Assembly (NCBI RefSeq): GCF_039822205.1 | Contig: NZ_JBAGBW010000007.1 | Location: 1-64,000 of the forward strand | From: Thermodesulfobium sp. 4217-1 | Lineage (GTDB): Bacteria > Thermodesulfobiota > Thermodesulfobiia > Thermodesulfobiales > Thermodesulfobiaceae | DNA length: 64,000 bases | Direction of reading: 5' to 3' | Part shown: in pieces, positions 26,557 through 35,112 of the stretch | Position numbering within the stretch: position 1 is the stretch's first letter | How the letters are laid out: each line of letters starts with the position of its first letter | Notes under the pieces: generated by a model | Seen by the model: only the letters and a program-made list of their open reading frames with translations | What the model was told of the DNA's origin: nothing | Database searches by the model: none | Translations under genes and position numbers: made by a program

Positions 26557-27100
26557 AATCGCTCAACTCCTTATAAAGTTTTTTTCTACCTCTTGAAATT
26601 CTCATTTTAACTGTTCCCTCATCAACTGATAAAATATTTGAAATTTCCTTTATACTCAGGTCTTCTTGATAAAAAAGAACTATAGCTACCCTATAAATTT
26701 CAGGAATCTTTAATAGTGCTTTCTCTACAGCTTCCTTATTTTCATATCTTACAACCATATCTTCAGGTAACATAGATTCGTCAACTGGATCGAAACTCCT
26801 ATCATCGTCCTCTGAGGTCAGGTCTTCAAAGGATGTGTATTCTTTCTTTACTCTTTTTTTATCTATATATAAATTTGTCAGCACTTTCTTAGACCACGGT
26901 ATAAAAGGATAATTCGTGTCAAATTTATCCACGCTATTGTAAAACCTAATAAAGAACTCCTGTACGAGATCCTTTGCCTCTTCGGCAGATCCAGATAACC
27001 TATAAGAGAGTGTATAAATATAACTACTATACTTATTATAAAGATCTCTAAAAGCAACTTGATCTCCCGACTTTATCTTTAAAATTAAGTCTGAATCCAT
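26546..27100 (-). CDS. ECF-type RNA polymerase sigma-70 factor
   Basis: The 184-residue protein has only sigma region 2 (about 10-80, with AKDLVQEFFIRFYNSVDKF) and region 4 (about 125-180, with YREDLSIKEIS-like helix-turn-helix ending in DEGTVKMRISRGRKKL). This is the build of extracytoplasmic-function sigma factors such as SigW/RpoE. It directs transcription of a small regulon and is held by the anti-sigma factor encoded immediately downstream. The operon probably begins just upstream of this gene, after the terminator at 27203-27232. Confidence 0.92.
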   Translation of the reverse strand: MDSDLILKIKSGDQVAFRDLYNKYSSYIYTLSYRLSGSAEEAKDLVQEFFIRFYNSVDKFDTNYPFIPWSKKVLTNLYIDKKRVKKEYTSFEDLTSEDDDRSFDPVDESMLPEDMVVRYENKEAVEKALLKIPEIYRVAIVLFYQEDLSIKEISNILSVDEGTVKMRISRGRKKLYKELSDYEL

Positions 27101-27202
27101 ATTTTAGAAAGCACCTCATACAATCACCTTTATTCTATTTATATAAGTATATAACATTTACCAATGCTAAATAGAATACGATTTTAATATTAAAAAAGAA
27201 AC

Positions 27203-27232
27203 AAAAAAAGGGAGCAAACATCTGCTCCCTTT
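27203..27232 (-). terminator. Rho-independent terminator of the ferritin-like gene
   Basis: A perfect 10-base-pair stem (AAAGGGAGCA at 27207-27216 pairing with TGCTCCCTTT at 27223-27232, six-base loop) is followed on the minus strand by a run of T. It ends the ferritin-like transcript before the sigma-factor operon. Confidence 0.9.
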
Positions 27233-27252
27233 AAGAAAATTTAAGCTTAATA

Positions 27253-27684
27253 TTAATCCAAAAGATAGTTCTCAAATGACTGAAGATGTTCCATTTCTTC
27301 CAACAAGATTTTCTCAAAGAGCCTTTTGGTAGCCAGATCGTCTTGCTTCTTAGCAAAATTAATTATCTCTTTATAAAGCTTTATGGCTTCTTCTTCGGCC
27401 TTGATATCAAACTCAAGCATATCTTTCAGAGAAGAGCCCACTTCGATAGCATTTGGTTTAGTAGTAGGAGTTCCGCCAAGTGCGAAAAGATGTTCAGCAA
27501 TGTCTTCAGCGTGTTTCATCTCAGTGATAGATATTTTTTTCATATCTTCACCAACAATCTTGCCTTTAAATCCCTTAGCCTGTATATGCTGCCACATATA
27601 CTGAATACTAACCTGGATCTCACGAGCAATAGCCTGGTTTAACATTTCAAAAAGCTGTTCTTTTGCAGCCTTTTTCTCTGGCAT
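27253..27684 (-). CDS. Ferritin-like di-iron protein (bacterioferritin family)
   Basis: The 143-residue four-helix protein carries a complete ferroxidase di-iron set: Glu22, Glu55 and His58 (EMKHAE), Glu98, and Glu130 and His133 (EEMEH). It should oxidise and store iron, or detoxify oxygen or peroxide. The bacterioferritin heme ligand Met cannot be assigned with confidence, and the length is shorter than the usual 155-160 of Bfr. An AAGGAGG site precedes the ATG. It is followed by a strong terminator. The rfbC gene upstream on the same strand lies 65 bases away. Confidence 0.88.
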   Translation of the reverse strand: MPEKKAAKEQLFEMLNQAIAREIQVSIQYMWQHIQAKGFKGKIVGEDMKKISITEMKHAEDIAEHLFALGGTPTTKPNAIEVGSSLKDMLEFDIKAEEEAIKLYKEIINFAKKQDDLATKRLFEKILLEEMEHLQSFENYLLD

Positions 27685-27749
27685 CTTATTACCTCCTTGA
27701 ATTCAATATAATATATTATATTACAAAATTCATAAAGTAATAATAGAAA

Positions 27750-28295
27750 TTATTTTAGAAATTCTTCTTTAAAAGACTTTAATTTTTCATCCTGGGGCGA
27801 AATAATTGGCGTTTCCACTGGCCAGGGTATGGCTAAGAACTGATCGTTATATATCACGCCGCTGGAATTTTCGGGGGAATATTCTGAAGAAGTTTTATAA
27901 AGTACTATCGCAAAATCGCTCAACACACAAAATCCATGTAAAAATCCATCAGGTACAAAAAATAGATAATCATCGCTGTCGTGCAAAATAATAGTAAAAT
28001 ATTTGCCAAAGGTTTTTGATTCTCTTCTAACATCTACAACAGCATCAAATATACTTCCAGAAACGCATTTTACAAGCTTTGCCTGACCGTATGGCGCTTT
28101 TTGATAGTGCATTCCTCTTATAACGTCTTTTTTAGAAAAAGACAGGTTATCCTGAGAAAACTCCAGCTCGATTCCCATTTCCTTAAAATCAGAACTCTTG
28201 AAAGTCTCCTGAAAATATCCTCTATTATCAAAGAACTTTTTTGATTTTATTATCAGAAGGTCTTCGATCCCTGTTTCGATTTTTTCAAATGGCAT
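27750..28295 (-). CDS. rfbC: dTDP-4-dehydrorhamnose 3,5-epimerase
   Basis: The 181-residue cupin-type enzyme epimerises dTDP-4-keto-6-deoxyglucose on the way to dTDP-L-rhamnose. The catalytic His63 sits in RGMHYQ, with DNRGYFQETFK near the start, PDGFLHGFCVLSD, and the late YKTSSEYSPENSSG matching the family. The other rhamnose genes (rfbA, rfbB, rfbD) are not in the window, so it is isolated from its pathway. A GGGGAG site precedes the ATG. It diverges from leuC. Confidence 0.92.
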   Translation of the reverse strand: MPFEKIETGIEDLLIIKSKKFFDNRGYFQETFKSSDFKEMGIELEFSQDNLSFSKKDVIRGMHYQKAPYGQAKLVKCVSGSIFDAVVDVRRESKTFGKYFTIILHDSDDYLFFVPDGFLHGFCVLSDFAIVLYKTSSEYSPENSSGVIYNDQFLAIPWPVETPIISPQDEKLKSFKEEFLK

Positions 28296-28377
28296 TTTTC
28301 TCCCCTATTTAAATTATTTTTTTCATTTTATAATAAAAGTGGATTTTATAAAAGCATATTTAAGAAGGGAGTTAAAA

Positions 28378-29637
28378 ATGGGCAAAACAGTTGCGGAAAA
28401 AATTTTTTCAAAGCACTCAAACAAAGACGTAAAATCAGGTGATTATACCCTTGCTAAAGTCGATATTGTTCTCGTAAACGATATTACAGGTCCTCTTAGC
28501 GTGATGGAGTTTCAAAAATTAGGCAATACAAAGGTTTTCGATAAGGAGAAGATAGCTATAATATGCGATCACTTCACTCCAAACAAAGATATTAAATCAG
28601 CTCAAAACGTTAAGATGCTTAGAAATTTTGCAAAGGATCAAAATATAAAGCACTTCTATGAGCCAGGGCACGTAGGCATAGAACACGTGATGGTTCCAGA
28701 ATTGGGACTGGCCCGTCCTGGATATTTGATAATCGGAGCAGACTCACACACTTGTACTTACGGCGCACTAAACGCCTTTTCTACAGGAGTAGGCTCTACC
28801 GATGCTGGCATGGCAATGGCTACAGGAGACACATGGTTTAGAGTGCCGCCATCTTTTAAGGTAGAAATAGTAGGCAAACAAAAGAAATGGATTAGCGGGA
28901 AAGACGTAGTGCTTCACCTTATAGGAAAAATTGGCGTAGAAGGAGCAAACTATTTTGCTCTTGAATTTTGCGGTGAAGGGTTAAAGAATCTTTCTATAGA
29001 CGACAGGTTTACCATCTCAAATATGGCAATTGAGTGTGGAGGTAAGGCTGGCATTTTTAATTACGACAGTGTAACAGAACAGTATTTGAATGATTTGGGC
29101 ATAAAAGCACCCGATTACGTTGAAGCAGATAAAGATGCAAAATATGAAAATAGCATCACAATAGACTTAGGCAGCTTAGACTACACTGTTTCTCTTCCAT
29201 TTTCTCCTGATAATACTACCAATATAAACAAGTTAGAAAAAACTTATGTGGATCAAGTAGTAATCGGTTCTTGTACAAATGGCAGAATTTCAGATCTAAG
29301 AATTGCAGCAGAAATAATTTCTAACAACAAAGTGAAGGATGGCCTCAGAGTAATCGTCTTGCCAGGAAGTCCAAAGGTCTATCTTGAAGCTCTAAGAGAA
29401 GGTTTGATAGAAAAGTTTATTTTAGCTGGCGCAGCAGTTTCTACGCCAACATGTGGTCCTTGTTTGGGCGGGCATATGGGCATCCTTGCAGAAGATGAAG
29501 TGTGCGTCTCCACCACCAATAGAAATTTCATAGGCAGAATGGGACACCCAAAGAGCAAGGTAGTTCTCGCTTCGCCTGCTGTTGCAGCGGCGTCTGCCCT
29601 AACTGGATACATAACTTCACCAGAGGAGGTAATATAA
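28378..29637 (+). CDS. leuC: 3-isopropylmalate dehydratase large subunit (HacA/LeuC type)
   Basis: The start at 28378 has an AAGGGAG site; an in-frame GTG at 28339 does not. The 419-residue aconitase-family subunit isomerises 2-isopropylmalate to 3-isopropylmalate with a 4Fe-4S cluster. The cluster Cys are in GSCTNGR and in CGPCLGGHMG near the C-terminus, and GADSHTCTYGALNAF is also characteristic. The short 419-residue form is the archaeal/anaerobe type related to homoaconitase. It is followed directly by leuD and leuB, so the role in leucine synthesis is well supported; no leuA is present here. Confidence 0.94.
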   Translation: MGKTVAEKIFSKHSNKDVKSGDYTLAKVDIVLVNDITGPLSVMEFQKLGNTKVFDKEKIAIICDHFTPNKDIKSAQNVKMLRNFAKDQNIKHFYEPGHVGIEHVMVPELGLARPGYLIIGADSHTCTYGALNAFSTGVGSTDAGMAMATGDTWFRVPPSFKVEIVGKQKKWISGKDVVLHLIGKIGVEGANYFALEFCGEGLKNLSIDDRFTISNMAIECGGKAGIFNYDSVTEQYLNDLGIKAPDYVEADKDAKYENSITIDLGSLDYTVSLPFSPDNTTNINKLEKTYVDQVVIGSCTNGRISDLRIAAEIISNNKVKDGLRVIVLPGSPKVYLEALREGLIEKFILAGAAVSTPTCGPCLGGHMGILAEDEVCVSTTNRNFIGRMGHPKSKVVLASPAVAAASALTGYITSPEEVI

Positions 29638-30147
29638 ATGATTTTAGAAGGCGCGGCAAGACTTTTTGGAAACAATATCGATACAGATTTGATAATAGCA
29701 GCAAGATATTTAGCAGAAACCGATCAGACAGAGCTTGGTAAGAATTTATTTAGAGATCTTAGGCCAAATTTTCTAAATGAAATGAAAAAAGGCGACATAA
29801 TAGTAGCAGGGAATAATTTTGGCTGTGGATCTTCAAGAGAGCACGCGCCATTGGCCATCAAAGGTGCTGGAATTAGCGCAGTCGTTGCCAATTCTTTTGC
29901 AAGAATATTTTTCAGAAATGCCATAAATGTGGGCCTGCCAATTTTTGTCACAAGTGAGAATTTAGACTCCATAGAAGAAGGAAACGTAATCTCAGTAAAC
30001 GCATTAGAGGGCACGTTGATAAATAAGACGAAAAACAAGACATATAAATTCGACCCCTATCCAGAGTTCTTATTAAACCTTGTTGAAATTGGCGGACTCT
30101 TCAATTTCACGAAAAATCGTTTAGAGGCAGGTGCAAAAAATGCATAA
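29638..30147 (+). CDS. leuD: 3-isopropylmalate dehydratase small subunit
   Basis: The 169-residue 'swivel' subunit pairs with LeuC. The GNNFGCGSSREHAPLAIKGAG-type motif (around residue 60), VVANSFARIFFRNAINVGLP and the opening NNIDTDLIIAARYL are diagnostic. The ATG follows the leuC stop with no gap, and the stop overlaps the leuB start by eight bases, so leuCDB are translationally coupled. Confidence 0.95.
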   Translation: MILEGAARLFGNNIDTDLIIAARYLAETDQTELGKNLFRDLRPNFLNEMKKGDIIVAGNNFGCGSSREHAPLAIKGAGISAVVANSFARIFFRNAINVGLPIFVTSENLDSIEEGNVISVNALEGTLINKTKNKTYKFDPYPEFLLNLVEIGGLFNFTKNRLEAGAKNA

Positions 30148-31207
30148 AGTAGCATTCTTACCGGGAGATGGAATTGGTCAGGATTTAAAAGAAATTGTTA
30201 AACTATTTAGAGATAAGATTGAAGAAAAATACAGTTTTTCTTTTACGTTAAACGAGCTGCCAATAGGAGGAAACGCCATTGATTCTTTTGGGGATCCTTT
30301 GCCATCTGATACCCTGAAGGAGTGCAAGAACTCTGATGCAGTTTTATTAATCGCTGTTGGAGGCCCAAAGTGGGACAACAATCCTCCAAACCTTAGACCA
30401 GAAGCAGGACTATTGAAATTAAGAAAAAGTCTGGATGTTTTTTGCAATATCAGACCCATAAAGCTTTCAAAGCATCTAATACACCTGTCCTGTTTAAAAT
30501 GTGAAACGGTAGACAAGGGCTTAGATATAGTTATATTGAGAGAGCTAACCGAGGGACTTTATTTTGGCGAACCAAGAGGAATTTATACTCAGCCAGATGG
30601 TTCAAAGGTTGCAATAAATACCATGTCCTACAGTTCTACTACAATCGAAAAGTTTGCTAAGATAGGCTTCAATCTCGCATCCTCAAGAAGAAAAAACCTA
30701 ACTTCGATAGACAAAGCGAATGTTCTTGAGAATTCAAGACTCTGGCGCGAAGTAGTAGAAAATCTGTCAAAGTCTTACCCAGAAATAAGGCTAAACCACT
30801 TATACGTAGACAACGCTGCGCTTCAAATGATATACGATCCAAACCAATTTGACGTAATTATCACCGAAAATCTGTTTGGAGACATCCTTAGTGATGAGGG
30901 AGCTGCCCTGGTAGGCTCACTTGGACTTTTGCCATCTGCAAGCATAGGAGACAAAAAACCATTTCTCTATGAACCAGTTCACGGATCTGCGCCATCCATA
31001 GCAGGCAAAAACTTAGCTAACCCTATAGCTACTATATTCTCAATTGCCCTAATGTTTAGACTTAGCTTTGAGAGAGAGGATATCGCTCTTGACTTAGAAA
31101 ATGCTGTCGAAAAGGTCTTAGAAATGAAACTTGGCACTGCAGATCTAAAAATGAAAAACACCGTCGGCACGAAAGAATTTGCAAACGAGGTTCTGAAAAA
31201 TCTATAA
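30140..31207 (+). CDS. leuB: 3-isopropylmalate dehydrogenase
   Basis: The product of about 355 residues oxidises and decarboxylates 3-isopropylmalate with NAD+. The sequence has VAFLPGDGIG at the N-terminus, GGPKWDNNPPNLRPEAGLL-type residues near 75, the RELTEGLYFGEP block, the Tyr/Lys-containing middle (NHLYVDNAALQMI), and EPVHGSAPSIAGKNLANP, all standard for LeuB. I chose the ATG at 30140 rather than the GTG at 30131 because of AGGTG spacing. The 3' end overlaps the convergent galU by six bases. Confidence 0.95.
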   Translation: MHKVAFLPGDGIGQDLKEIVKLFRDKIEEKYSFSFTLNELPIGGNAIDSFGDPLPSDTLKECKNSDAVLLIAVGGPKWDNNPPNLRPEAGLLKLRKSLDVFCNIRPIKLSKHLIHLSCLKCETVDKGLDIVILRELTEGLYFGEPRGIYTQPDGSKVAINTMSYSSTTIEKFAKIGFNLASSRRKNLTSIDKANVLENSRLWREVVENLSKSYPEIRLNHLYVDNAALQMIYDPNQFDVIITENLFGDILSDEGAALVGSLGLLPSASIGDKKPFLYEPVHGSAPSIAGKNLANPIATIFSIALMFRLSFEREDIALDLENAVEKVLEMKLGTADLKMKNTVGTKEFANEVLKNL

Positions 31208-32074
31208 ATCTACACAAATTTCTTTTAGATGTTTTTTCATATCATCCTTAAACTCAGGGTGTTGAAGTGCAAAATCGACTGTGGCTTTTAGATATCCAAT
31301 CTTTGAGCCGCAGTCATACCTCTTACCTTTAACCTCAACCCCTAACACCAACCTTCTCTCGCACAAAGTTCGAAGAGCATCGGTTAGCTGAATTTCGCCG
31401 CCCCTACCAGGTTTAGTCTCTTTTAAAATATCAAAAATTTCAGGAACAAGAATATATCTTCCAATTACCGCATAGTTTGATGGAGACTCATGAATCTCAG
31501 GTTTTTCAACTAAATCAGTAATTTTAAATACTCCGTCATCATCGGGAATTGGCTTTGCAACAGCTATCCCATAGCTGCTGACTTCTTCTTCTGGCACCCT
31601 TTCAAGGGCTAAGACTGGACTATGATATCTTTCATAAACGCTAATAAGTTGCTTCATAGCAGGAATTTCAGAACTTATAATGTCATCGCCAAGGACCACA
31701 GCAAAGGGCTCGTTGTCGATTACGGCAGATGACATAAGAACTGCATGCCCCAAACCCAATGGCTTTGGCTGTCGAACATAAATAAATTCGGCATCATCAC
31801 GAATCTTGTCTACATCGGCAAGAAGGCTTGATTTGTCCTGGTCTTTCAATATAGACTCGAGCTCCCACGAGGCATCAAAGTAATCCTCGATAGGCCTTTT
31901 GTTTCTACCAGTAACGAAAATCATATATTTAACCCCAGATTCCAAAACCTCTTCTACTACATATTGAATCAAGGGTCTGTCTACAAGTGGAAGCATTTCC
32001 TTTGGAGACGCTTTTGTAGCAGGTAAAAATCTTGTTCCCATCCCGGCAACAGGAAAAACAGCTTTTCTAATCAT
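31202..32074 (-). CDS. galU: UTP-glucose-1-phosphate uridylyltransferase
   Basis: The 290-residue enzyme makes UDP-glucose for surface polysaccharides. The start at 32074 has GGAGGT seven bases upstream, while the earlier in-frame Met lies before that site. The nucleotide-binding loop AGMGTRFLPATKASPKEML, the VLGDDIISSE block and GKRYDCGSKIGYLKA near the C-terminus identify the GalU/HasC group of the nucleotidyltransferase family. Confidence 0.95.
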   Translation of the reverse strand: MIRKAVFPVAGMGTRFLPATKASPKEMLPLVDRPLIQYVVEEVLESGVKYMIFVTGRNKRPIEDYFDASWELESILKDQDKSSLLADVDKIRDDAEFIYVRQPKPLGLGHAVLMSSAVIDNEPFAVVLGDDIISSEIPAMKQLISVYERYHSPVLALERVPEEEVSSYGIAVAKPIPDDDGVFKITDLVEKPEIHESPSNYAVIGRYILVPEIFDILKETKPGRGGEIQLTDALRTLCERRLVLGVEVKGKRYDCGSKIGYLKATVDFALQHPEFKDDMKKHLKEICVDL

Positions 32075-32149
32075 AAAAAAACCTCCATCTTTATAAGTTT
32101 TATGCATAAAGTTATATTAAATATGTTAAAATAAAGCTCAGTAATATTA

Positions 32150-32803
32150 ATGATAACATCAATGGAAATAATTTTAGAACTATTAAAAAATAGAAACTAT
32201 GAAAAAATCGTCTTGCTTTGTAATGAAGAAAGACGATTTTGGTCTTTTTTAAAATCGCGACTCTATGATCCTGATATCCTAATAAAATATAGAGCAGTTG
32301 AGGCTATTGGTATATATATGAATAATTTATGGAATAAAAATGAAGAAAAAGTTAGAACTTTTATAAGAACTCTTCTGTGGTCACTGAATGACGAATCTGG
32401 AGGGATTGGATGGAGTTCTGCGCCAGCAATAGCACAGATAATTATCCACATCCCATCTTTAAAAGATCCGTATCTCTCAATGGCTATGAACGCTCTTGAC
32501 GAAGAGCTTCTGAAAAAGCCAATTTTGTGGGCTGTCGCAAAAGTGGGCAAAAGAGCTTGGGATGATGTAGAATTTCACAAAGACAATTTTCTTAAAACCT
32601 TTTGTGCGACAGATATGGAAACAGTTGGTTATGCCACGATTGCAGCAATAAAAACTGGCTATCAAGAATCAATTGAGCATATTTTAAATTTTCAAAAAAG
32701 CGTTAAAAATCTTAATTTTCAGTTTCCTTATTTTGTGGACGGTTTTTTTGTCGAACAAGATTTGAATAGCTTAATAAATGACGCCGTCTCCCAACTCAGA
32801 TGA
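32150..32803 (+). CDS. HEAT-like repeat protein of unknown function
   Basis: The 217-residue all-helical protein has HEAT/armadillo-like helix pairs (for example DILIKYRAVEAIGIYMNNLW) and a conserved-looking ESGGIGWSSAPAIAQII loop. It resembles a small helical repeat family I associate with sulfate reducers, but the function is not known. Its stop overlaps the start of the Cys-cluster protein gene by four bases, which in turn overlaps a HAD gene by eight, so the three form a tightly coupled unit and may work together. Confidence 0.7.
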   Translation: MITSMEIILELLKNRNYEKIVLLCNEERRFWSFLKSRLYDPDILIKYRAVEAIGIYMNNLWNKNEEKVRTFIRTLLWSLNDESGGIGWSSAPAIAQIIIHIPSLKDPYLSMAMNALDEELLKKPILWAVAKVGKRAWDDVEFHKDNFLKTFCATDMETVGYATIAAIKTGYQESIEHILNFQKSVKNLNFQFPYFVDGFFVEQDLNSLINDAVSQLR

Positions 32804-33378
32804 ATAAAATATTAGATAGCTTAGAAAAACTTTATGAAGACGTAGAAAATGAATTTTCTACAATTGGCAAAAATTACGATTTTAACTGCTCTGGTTGTGC
32901 TACAAACTGTTGCACTACTCTTTTCTACCACTATACTTTTGTTGAGGAATATATGTTGCGATTCGGGTTATCGAAAGTTGATAGCGACATTAGATCGTCA
33001 ATAATTGAAAACTCAAAAAGATATATATTTAAAAAGGAAAATTTTTCTGGAAAGGGTAAGTTTAAAATGATGTGTCCGGCCAATAAAGATGGCCTTTGTA
33101 TAATATATAAATATAGGCCTATGATATGCAGAATACACGGCGTTCCATCAAAGCTCGCCTTTCCAAATGGCAGGGTTGATTTTTATAAAGGCTGTGAGGT
33201 TATGGCTTCCAAATTTTTTGAATTTCCTTATTTTTTAGACAGGACAAGGTTCTTCCAGAATTTAAGTTTAATAGAACAAAAATTCAGAAAAGAATTCGGC
33301 AAGCCCCTTGGTTACAAATTCAAAAAAACTATAGCACAGATGATTTTGAGCAAAGACTTAGATAATTTAGATGTATAA
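32800..33378 (+). CDS. YkgJ-type Cys-cluster (putative zinc or iron-chelating) protein
   Basis: The 192-residue product has the cysteine pattern of the CxxCxxxCC/YkgJ family: CSGCATNCC near residue 28-36, then MCPANKDGLCIIYKYRPMICRIH around residue 90-112. Proteins of this family are thought to chelate zinc or carry an iron-sulfur cluster, but no reaction is established. It is the middle gene of the overlapping three-gene unit at 32150-34021. Confidence 0.82.
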   Translation: MNKILDSLEKLYEDVENEFSTIGKNYDFNCSGCATNCCTTLFYHYTFVEEYMLRFGLSKVDSDIRSSIIENSKRYIFKKENFSGKGKFKMMCPANKDGLCIIYKYRPMICRIHGVPSKLAFPNGRVDFYKGCEVMASKFFEFPYFLDRTRFFQNLSLIEQKFRKEFGKPLGYKFKKTIAQMILSKDLDNLDV

Positions 33379-34021
33379 AAGTATTTTTAGAAAAAACGTT
33401 GACAACGTTTTCTTAGACTTTGATGGGACTTTGGTTCACAAGGAATTCGATCGCTACTTTTGGTCTGAATATGTCCCATTGCAGTATTCAATAAAAAATA
33501 ATTTTTCAATAGAAGATTCAAAAGAAAAACTTTATTGCCTTTACAATAGCTATAAGGGACAGCTTTGTTGGTCTGATATAGATTTTTGGTCTTCAAAGTT
33601 AAACCTTGACATAGAGAAGCTCACAATGTCCATTTCAGATCTCATAAAACCATCAAAAGGACTTTATCAATTTTTTTCTTTTGCAAAGAAACACAACAAA
33701 AAAATTTATATATTAACAAACGCACATAAAAAAACAATAAATATTAAGCTTACAAAGATTCATATTGAAAAACAAATTGATAGGATTATAACCTGTTTTG
33801 ATTTGGGATACCCAAAAGAAAATATTGAATTTTGGAAAAAGCTTAAGCTAAGAATTGAATTCGATCCAGAAAAATCTGTTTTCATCGATGACCTGGAAGA
33901 GAACTTGATACAAGCAAAGAAAATAGGCATAAAAAATGTCTGGCTGAAGGTGGAAAAAGAGGAAATAAGCGATATTTCCTCAAGCTTTTTTTACTTTGAT
34001 TCATTTGAAAATTTATTATAA
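33371..34021 (+). CDS. HAD-superfamily hydrolase
   Basis: The 216-residue protein carries the HAD motifs: motif I FLDFDGTLV near the N-terminus (nucleophile and acid Asp), motif II ILTNA around residue 115, a Lys in the YPKENIEF region, and motif IV FIDDLEENLIQAKKIGI. It should be a small phosphatase acting on a phosphorylated metabolite. The substrate is unknown. It overlaps the end of the Cys-cluster gene by eight bases and is followed after 49 bases by argC. Confidence 0.85.
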   Translation: MYKSIFRKNVDNVFLDFDGTLVHKEFDRYFWSEYVPLQYSIKNNFSIEDSKEKLYCLYNSYKGQLCWSDIDFWSSKLNLDIEKLTMSISDLIKPSKGLYQFFSFAKKHNKKIYILTNAHKKTINIKLTKIHIEKQIDRIITCFDLGYPKENIEFWKKLKLRIEFDPEKSVFIDDLEENLIQAKKIGIKNVWLKVEKEEISDISSSFFYFDSFENLL

Positions 34022-34070
34022 TCAAATATAGAATTTATAAGTCTTTAAATACCTTAAACAAGGAGGCTGT

Positions 34071-35111
34071 ATGAAAAAGATTAAAGTTGGCATATTTGGC
34101 GCAACTGGATACGCTGGTTTAAATATATTTAGAATTTTATCAAATCACCCTTTTGTCGAGCTTAAGTTTTTATCATCACACTCCAATAGCGGCGAAAGCT
34201 ATAAGAAATTGTTTCCATCCTTCGATACAAACATAGTGCTCGGACCCACCGATCCAGAGGCAGCAAAAGACTTAGACGCTTGTTTCATAGCGCTGCCAGC
34301 AGGAGAAACGTCAAAGTTTATACCAAAATTAATTCATTCGAACAAAGACATAGTAATTATCGACCTTGGAGCAGATTTTAGGTTTCAAGACAAAGAAATT
34401 TATGAAAAAACCTATTGTATAGAGCATAACTGTCCAGATGTGCTGCAGAATTCAGTTTATGGCCTGCCAGAAGTAAACAGGGAAAAGATTAAAACTGCAA
34501 AACTTATTGGAAACCCGGGCTGCTACCCTACCAGCGTGATTTTAGGACTATATCCAATAGTTGATTACTTTGGGGGAGACATAGGGACCATAATCGCTGA
34601 CTCAAAATCAGGTGTAAGCGGAGCTGGCAGAAAAATTTCTAAAGATTTCCTTTTCTGCGAGGTAAACGAGAGCGTAAAACCCTATGGAGCCAAGTTCCAC
34701 AGACATCAACCAGAAATGAACGACCAAATAAAGCTAATTTCAAAAGATGCTCCAGAATTAATCTTTACGCCGCACCTTATCCCAATGCAAAGAGGAATAC
34801 TCTCGACAATTTATGTGCTCTTCAACAAAGAGATACCAGATGAAAAGACTATAAAAGAGCTTTTTTATGAAAAATACAAAAATGAAAAGTTCGTTCAAAT
34901 ACTTGACAATGACCTGCCAAATACGTCAATGGTAAGGTCTAGCAACCTGTGTGCGATAAATATTTGTAAAACCTCAGATAATACTGTAAAAATTTTTAGC
35001 GCGATTGATAACCTGATAAAAGGCGCCGCAGGTCAAGCAGTCCAAAACCTAAATATTATTTTTGACTTCCCCGAAGAATTGTCCTTAACTAATGTCCCGG
35101 AGGTAATATAA
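34071..35111 (+). CDS. argC: N-acetyl-gamma-glutamyl-phosphate reductase
   Basis: The 346-residue enzyme reduces N-acetylglutamyl phosphate in arginine synthesis. VGIFGATGYAGLNI is the NADP-binding start, the catalytic Cys151 lies in GNPGCYPTS, and FTPHLIPMQRGILSTIYV is typical of the dimerisation domain. An AAGGAGG site precedes the ATG. It heads the argC-argJ-argB cluster and is separated from argJ by one base. Confidence 0.96.
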   Translation: MKKIKVGIFGATGYAGLNIFRILSNHPFVELKFLSSHSNSGESYKKLFPSFDTNIVLGPTDPEAAKDLDACFIALPAGETSKFIPKLIHSNKDIVIIDLGADFRFQDKEIYEKTYCIEHNCPDVLQNSVYGLPEVNREKIKTAKLIGNPGCYPTSVILGLYPIVDYFGGDIGTIIADSKSGVSGAGRKISKDFLFCEVNESVKPYGAKFHRHQPEMNDQIKLISKDAPELIFTPHLIPMQRGILSTIYVLFNKEIPDEKTIKELFYEKYKNEKFVQILDNDLPNTSMVRSSNLCAINICKTSDNTVKIFSAIDNLIKGAAGQAVQNLNIIFDFPEELSLTNVPEVI

Positions 35112-35112
35112 A

